From Verrucomicrobiales bacterium (GTDB taxonomy: Bacteria > Verrucomicrobiota > Verrucomicrobiia > Methylacidiphilales > JAAUTS01), in NCBI GenBank assembly GCA_031256975.1, contig JAIRPN010000004.1:1-64000 (forward strand): a stretch of 64,000 nt of DNA. Direction: 5' to 3'. Position 1 is the stretch's first letter, and each line of letters starts with the position of its first letter. Positions 59,125 to 64,000 of the stretch are shown in pieces. Below the pieces are notes generated by a model. It worked only from the letters and a program-made list of their open reading frames with translations, made no database searches and was not told the origin of the DNA. The position numbers were made by a program, and so were the translations under genes.

Positions 59125-60311
59125 ATGAATGATAGGCAATATGGGTTGGCTACTCGTTGCGTTCATGCCGGGATGCGCCGGGCCGGAGCAAATGGCATCA
59201 ATAAACCCGCGTTGCAGCCTATTGTGCAAAGCGCGGTTTTTGATTTGGGAACCAGTGTCAACGCAGAAGCAATCTTTTCCGGCCAGCAGAAGGGTTATGC
59301 TTACACGCGATTTGGCAACCCTACCGTAACCGAACTGGCCCGGGTTATTGCCGAATTGGAGGGCGGCGCGGAAGCACTGGTGACCAGTTCTGGCAATGCG
59401 GCGGTACTGTGCGCCGTGACAACGGCGCTGGCGGGGCGAAAGGGACCGTTGGTGACACACACCATGACATTTACGGTGGCAGTTTTGAATTGATGAGGAT
59501 TTTGTCCGATATTTATCATGTTTCGGTTGAGATAGTGGATGCCACGGACGAAAAAATCTGGCTGGCTGCGGTTTCGCAAGCCGGGGCGGTTCTATTGGAG
59601 ACTCCTTCCAATCCACTCATGAAATTAATCGACATCGAAAAGACGGTGCAAGCGGCTCATTCCCATAAAGCGCCGGTGATTGTGGATAATACCGTCGCCA
59701 CACCCCTAAACCAACGCCCTTTTGATTTTGGCGCCGACTGGGTGGTGCATTCCACCAGCAAGTACCTAAACGGTCATTCCGATATGATCGGAGGATGTGC
59801 GGTGAGCAAAAAAGCCTTGCTGCCGCAACAACGCAACATCCACAAAAATCTGGGCGGCACGGTTAATGCATTGGATGCATGGTTGGTTTTGCGTGGATTA
59901 CGGACCTTTAACTTGCGAATGGAACGGCACAACCAAAACGGGCGGGCCATCGCCGAATGGTTGTCGAGCCGCACGGAGGTTTTACGGGTGTATTACCCAG
60001 GCTTTTCGTCGCAAATTCAGGCTGGTATTTTTGAAAAACAAATGAAACATGGCGGCTCCTTACTATCTTTTGAGTTGGCGGCTGGCGAAAAGGGAGCGAA
60101 CAGATTTCTGGATCGCGTTAATTTGATTACCCATGCGGTCAGTTTGGGCGGGGTAGAAAGCCTAGCAGTCCGGCCAGCCAAGTCCAGTCACCGAGGCATG
60201 AATCCTGAAGCACGTCAACGTGCGGGTATTTCAGATGGATTGATTCGGTTATCGGTGGGACTTGAATCGATCGAGGACTTGCTGACGGACTTGAGCCAGG
60301 CTTTAACCTAA
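59125..60311 (+). pseudogene. Cys/Met-metabolism PLP enzyme, frameshifted
   Basis: Two frames together form one enzyme of about 395 aa of the cystathionine gamma-synthase/lyase or methionine gamma-lyase family. The first frame starts at the ATG at 59125 (after aaggggaag) and covers YGLATRCVHAG and YAYTRFGNPTVTELARVI. It stops soon after a run (ac)4 at 59455-59462. The second frame resumes with THHDIYGGSFELMRI and covers the active-site lysine in HSTSKYLNGHSD (59760-59762) and SLGGVESLAVRPAKSSH. Removing two bases of the ac run would restore one frame. It could be an inactivated gene, a phase-variable gene or an assembly error. Confidence 0.8.
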
Positions 60312-60458
60312 GAGTTCTTAATCCTACAACTGTCAATAACTTGGGGGTAATTTCGCGTGATTTTTCTATTTTATATAACAGACATTGTGCGAAATAAATA
60401 TACAGGGAGAATAAGGCGCAAATACTTGTAAGACGTTGATTTAGTTAATTATGAATTA

Positions 60459-61562
60459 TTACTGGATGAATCCCCAGCGACTGGTAATCGGCCAGTACAC
60501 GATAAATGCTGTACCGACAAGATTCTGCCGCGGAACGTATTTCCAGTAGCGACTATCCAAGCTATTGGCACTGTTGTCGCCCATGGCCCAAAACTTGTCT
60601 TCAGGGATGTAAACTTCGTCGTTAGCGGTGGCCATATAATTGCCAGCATTAAAATACCCCCGGTATCCATCTTGCTTGGAATAAATCCGTTCGAAGGCCC
60701 TGCTTTCCAGAATCTGGTTGTTCGAATAAAGATAGGGCTCGGATACCTTCAAGGTCACGCCAGGTACACCCACGCAGCGTTTGATGTAATACTGTGTGAC
60801 ACCCTTGGTGGCATACAATAATTGAGGGTCCCGAATATCCTTGGTGGTAAAGACAAAGACCTCTCCTTGCTTGGGTAGCCGGAAGTTGTAGGCCACTTTA
60901 TTCACGAAGATGTGGTCGCCGGCCTGGACCGAGAAATTGGCAATGACGTCACCTTTTTGGTATTGTTTGCCCAGTGGAATTTGCCCTCCAAACAGCTTTT
61001 TGAAGGTATCAAAATCGGTCCACATGGTATGCTCGTGACCAGCAAAACGAATTTTGGTGGTGCCCAAGAACAAATAGGACGGCCCTGCCTCCACTTTCTC
61101 CAGTATGCCATCCTGATCAGCCACCAGTTTATGATAACTTTTGCCGCCAACGGCATAATCCACCACTTGCTTGAGAATATTCGGACTACCGTCACCCTCG
61201 ATCGATTCCGGATAAATACCCCAAAGCGTCGGCTTCATCGAATCGGTGGGGATTTTAAACGGTTGAACGAAATAACAACGCAAGGCAAACGCAATCACCA
61301 AGGCCACAAAGAAAACTTCAATGTTCTCCGCCCAAGGATTGGGTTTGGTACAACCCGGCCAGAACTTTTCCAATTGCTTGGGAGTCTGTTCAAATACCTG
61401 TTCAGCATCTTCCCTGAAGACCTTACCTTTGGCAATTTTTTGCAAATCGGATCTCAATTCATGAACCTTCTCCAAGTCCTTCTCCCTCAAAAGGTCGCGT
61501 GAATAATTCCATTTTTTATCGAGAAAGTGTAAAAAGTTTTTTGCTTCCTTCTGAATTGACAT
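60459..61562 (-). CDS. lepB: Signal peptidase I
   Basis: The product is 367 aa, longer than the E. coli enzyme. The N-terminal 75 residues are helical and cytosolic. A membrane segment (about 82-98) precedes the catalytic Ser108 in PTDSMKPTL; the general-base Lys lies in YYIKRCVGVPG (about 265). MGDNSANSLDSRYW is the C-terminal family motif. It removes signal peptides from the many exported proteins predicted in this window. A large insertion sits between the catalytic residues (about 120-230). It lies 19 bp after lepA. Confidence 0.93.
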   Translation of the reverse strand: MSIQKEAKNFLHFLDKKWNYSRDLLREKDLEKVHELRSDLQKIAKGKVFREDAEQVFEQTPKQLEKFWPGCTKPNPWAENIEVFFVALVIAFALRCYFVQPFKIPTDSMKPTLWGIYPESIEGDGSPNILKQVVDYAVGGKSYHKLVADQDGILEKVEAGPSYLFLGTTKIRFAGHEHTMWTDFDTFKKLFGGQIPLGKQYQKGDVIANFSVQAGDHIFVNKVAYNFRLPKQGEVFVFTTKDIRDPQLLYATKGVTQYYIKRCVGVPGVTLKVSEPYLYSNNQILESRAFERIYSKQDGYRGYFNAGNYMATANDEVYIPEDKFWAMGDNSANSLDSRYWKYVPRQNLVGTAFIVYWPITSRWGFIQ

Positions 61563-61581
61563 AAAAAATGGTCTATCTGGT

Positions 61582-63381
61582 TTAATTTGAAGATTTTAGA
61601 ACTTCCAAAAAAGCTTCTTGAGGGATGTTGACCTTGCCGAATTGCTTCATCTTCTTTTTACCCTCTTTCTGTTTTTCCAACAGCTTGCGCTTACGGGTAA
61701 TGTCACCGCCGTAGCATTTGGCAATCACGTTTTTGCCAACGGTTTTGACGTCTTCACGGGCAACAATTTTGCCGCCAATGGCAGCTTGCAGGGCTACTTT
61801 GAATAATTGCGGCGGGATAACTTCCTTCAGTTTTCCGGTAATCTGGCGCCCCCTGGCCGCCGCTTTTTCGCGGTGGACGATGGTGGAAAAGGCATCCATG
61901 GGCTCTTCGTTGACCAAAATGTCCAGTTTCACCAAGTCCGAGGACCGGTACGGGGCAAACTCGTAATCCATGGAACCGTAGCCCCGGGTCATGCTTTTGA
62001 TCTTGTCGTTGAAATCGACCAGAATTTCGTTGAGCGGAATGTCGATGGTCAGCATCACGCGACGGCTGTCCAGCGATTCGGTGTGCAGGCACTCCCCTCG
62101 CTTGTCGCGCACCAATTGGAGGATGTCGCCAATGCATTCGCTGGGCACCATGATGAAGGCCTTGACCATCGGTTCGCGAATTTCCTCGATAAAGGTCGGG
62201 TCGGGCATGAAAGTCGGGTTATCAATCTCAATGACTTCGCCGTTGGTCTTCACCACCTGATAAACCACGCTCGGATAGGTCGAAATGATGTCCATTTCGT
62301 ATTCACGGCGCAAACGCTCCTGAACGATTTCCATGTGCAACAACCCAAGGAAGCCGCAGCGGAAACCAAAGCCCAACGCCACCGAGTTTTCCTGGATGAA
62401 GGTTAGCGCCGAGTCGTTCAATTGCAGTTTACCGAGGGCAATCTTTAGCGCTTCGAAATCGGCGCTGTTGATCGGGTAGATTCCAGCAAACACCATCGGA
62501 TGGATTTCCTTGAATCCCGGCAACGGATCGTCGGCGGGCTGCATGCTGCTGGTGATAGTATCGCCAATCTTCAACTCGGCGGTGGTCTTGATATTAGCGA
62601 CCACATAACCGCTGTCGCCCATGCGCAGAATATCGGCCTTGACCGGCTTGGGAGTAAAGACACCGACTTCCTTAACCTCGTATTTCTGGTTGGTCTGCAT
62701 CAGCAGAATTTGCGAACCCGGCTTCAATTCGCCGCTAAACACGCGGGAATAGGCCACCACACCACGATAAGTATCAAAGAAGGAATCGAATACCAAGGCG
62801 CGCAACTTTTCGTCCTTCATCGGCGTTGGCGGCGGAACGCGATGAATCACCGCTTCCAAGATATCCTCAATACCGATACCGGCCTTGGCACTGGCCAGAA
62901 TGGCCTCTTCGGCAGGAATCGCCAGAATATCCTCCAATTGCTGCTTGGCGGCCTCGATATTAGCGTTCGGCAAATCGATCTTGTTGATGACCGGGATGAT
63001 CTTCAGACCTTGCTTGGTGGCCAGATGGTAATTAGCGACCGTCTGTGCTTCGACACCTTGCGCCGCATCAACAATCACAATCGCGCCTTCACAGGCGGAC
63101 AAGCTGCGCGACACCTCATAGGTAAAGTCCACGTGGCCGGGAGTGTCGATCAGGTTTAGCTTGTACTTCCTGCCGTCCTTGGCCTGATAGGTCATGGTCA
63201 CCGGGTGCGCCTTAATGGTGATACCGCGTTCGCGCTCCAAGTCCATCGCATCGAGGTGCTGGTCCTCGATTTCACGATCGGAAACCGTGCCGGTGCGTTG
63301 CAACAAACGGTCGGACAAGGTGGTCTTCCCGTGGTCGATATGGGCAATAATGCAAAAATTACGTGTCAAGTCGCTGGACAT
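61582..63381 (-). CDS. lepA: Elongation factor 4 (LepA)
   Basis: The product is 599 aa, standard for LepA. GTPase motifs are [10 protein letters not shown] (G1), [12 protein letters not shown] (G2), DTPGHVDF (G3) and NKIDLP (G4). Translation-factor domains follow, with the LepA-specific C-terminal tail ending [19 protein letters not shown] and then [11 protein letters not shown]. It back-translocates or rescues ribosomes. lepB lies immediately downstream on the same strand, an arrangement seen in many bacteria. Confidence 0.97.
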   Translation of the reverse strand: MSSDLTRNFCIIAHIDHGKTTLSDRLLQRTGTVSDREIEDQHLDAMDLERERGITIKAHPVTMTYQAKDGRKYKLNLIDTPGHVDFTYEVSRSLSACEGAIVIVDAAQGVEAQTVANYHLATKQGLKIIPVINKIDLPNANIEAAKQQLEDILAIPAEEAILASAKAGIGIEDILEAVIHRVPPPTPMKDEKLRALVFDSFFDTYRGVVAYSRVFSGELKPGSQILLMQTNQKYEVKEVGVFTPKPVKADILRMGDSGYVVANIKTTAELKIGDTITSSMQPADDPLPGFKEIHPMVFAGIYPINSADFEALKIALGKLQLNDSALTFIQENSVALGFGFRCGFLGLLHMEIVQERLRREYEMDIISTYPSVVYQVVKTNGEVIEIDNPTFMPDPTFIEEIREPMVKAFIMVPSECIGDILQLVRDKRGECLHTESLDSRRVMLTIDIPLNEILVDFNDKIKSMTRGYGSMDYEFAPYRSSDLVKLDILVNEEPMDAFSTIVHREKAAARGRQITGKLKEVIPPQLFKVALQAAIGGKIVAREDVKTVGKNVIAKCYGGDITRKRKLLEKQKEGKKKMKQFGKVNIPQEAFLEVLKSSN

Positions 63382-63391
63382 ATTCGGATAA

Positions 63392-64000
63392 TTAACCCGC
63401 AGAGGTTACCTCAGTCGCCTTGTAACGCAAGTTCGAGATCGCCGCTCCCATGTCTTTTTGTTTGAACAGGAAAGTTCCCGCAACAATCACATTGGCCCCT
63501 GCCGTCACCGACGGGCCCGCCGTATCGGCATCCAAGCCGCCGTCGACCTCGATATCCACGTTCAAATTATGCTCGCGGATGAATGTGCGGGCCGCGCGCA
63601 CCTTTTCCAGGACATTGATCATGAACGACTGTCCGCCGAAACCCGGATTGACCGTCATGCACAACAACAAATCGACCAGCGGCAGCAACGGAAACACATT
63701 CTCGATCATGGTTAGCGGATTGATCGCCAGCCCGACCCGGCACCCCATGTTGCGAATCAATTCCAGCGTCTTGTGCACATTATGATGAGCCTCCAGATGC
63801 ACCGTCAGGATATCCGCGCCGTTCTCAATGAACGCACGGGCGTAACGGTCCGGCTGTTCGATCATCAAATGCACATCCAGCGTGGTCTCCGGTGCGATGC
63901 GCCGCACCGTCCGCACCATGTCGGGGCCGAACGAAATATTCGGCACAAAATGCCCGTCCATGATATCAATGTGCAGCCAGTCGGCCCCGCCGCTAACGGC
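63392..64000 (-). CDS. rpe: Ribulose-phosphate 3-epimerase, cut by right edge
   Basis: The frame continues past the ATG at 63961 to the window edge; the 13 upstream codons read [13 protein letters not shown], which joins [12 protein letters not shown] as in the family. Further motifs are [35 protein letters not shown] and [13 protein letters not shown], so the metal-binding His and Asp residues are present. It interconverts ribulose-5-phosphate and xylulose-5-phosphate. The true start lies beyond 64000. Confidence 0.95.
   Translation of the reverse strand, partial: AVSGGADWLHIDIMDGHFVPNISFGPDMVRTVRRIAPETTLDVHLMIEQPDRYARAFIENGADILTVHLEAHHNVHKTLELIRNMGCRVGLAINPLTMIENVFPLLPLVDLLLCMTVNPGFGGQSFMINVLEKVRAARTFIREHNLNVDIEVDGGLDADTAGPSVTAGANVIVAGTFLFKQKDMGAAISNLRYKATEVTSAG

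Overview
The window looks like chromosomal DNA from a member of the Verrucomicrobiota (PVC superphylum). The evidence is a Minf_1886-type protein (TIGR04138-like) next to leuS, a DUF1844 protein, and a catabolic operon of Tat-exported Gfo/Idh/MocA oxidoreductases, a ThuA-like protein, a DUF1080 protein and a HEAT-repeat protein. This combination is frequent in Verrucomicrobia and Planctomycetes. There is no rRNA, no insertion sequence and no CRISPR array. Two tRNA genes are present, Leu(CAA) and Glu(CTC), both on the minus strand.

Layout. 0-2.7 kb: a protein cut by the left edge and two exported or membrane-anchored hypotheticals. 2.7-6.2 kb: first copy of a secreted cassette made of a conserved 145-bp leader, a 51-aa exported peptide, a 510-aa YD/RHS-like protein, a PKD-like protein and an exported helical protein. 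6.4-10.2 kb: an ABCG-like transporter, a secreted alpha/beta hydrolase and an O-antigen ligase-like protein, with overlapping ends. 10.2-17.9 kb: second cassette with the same leader and gene order, followed by a further PKD-like module that carries a 51-bp fossil of the YD gene's 3' end. 18-22.7 kb: a GH2-like protein that seems to lack both catalytic glutamates, a second secreted hydrolase and a rhodanese. 22.9-34.9 kb: a glycosyltransferase, a DUF1080 protein, an AraC regulator, the MocA-ThuA-HEAT-DoxX-MocA-F5/8C operon, an Agl23-like membrane protein and an ApbE-like protein. 35-44.8 kb: a class II aldolase with a microcompartment-targeting-like tail, then a minus-strand block with an STT3-like protein, DUF1844, a lipoprotein, an M16 protease, Minf_1886 and leuS. 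leuS carries an in-frame 90-bp palindromic element. 45-48.1 kb: an accessory stretch with a GIY-YIG gene between inverted copies of a short repeat, a ten-unit 22-bp tandem array and small membrane or lipoprotein genes. 48.2-64 kb: housekeeping and regulatory genes (rdgB, a lactonase, a DEAD-box helicase, a hybrid kinase with two response-regulator genes, MarR-ClC-DUF488, a frameshifted PLP enzyme, lepB, lepA, rpe).

The best candidate for an undescribed system is the duplicated secreted YD/PKD cassette. Conserved N-termini joined to unrelated C-termini, each followed by a different exported protein, plus the YD-gene fossil in front of the extra module, resemble the core/orphan organisation of polymorphic toxin-immunity loci. 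No toxin activity can be read directly from the sequence. A second genome-scale signal is the octamer CGCTAAYG: 26 sites counted by eye against about 4 expected, in different codon phases, and absent from the accessory-looking stretches.
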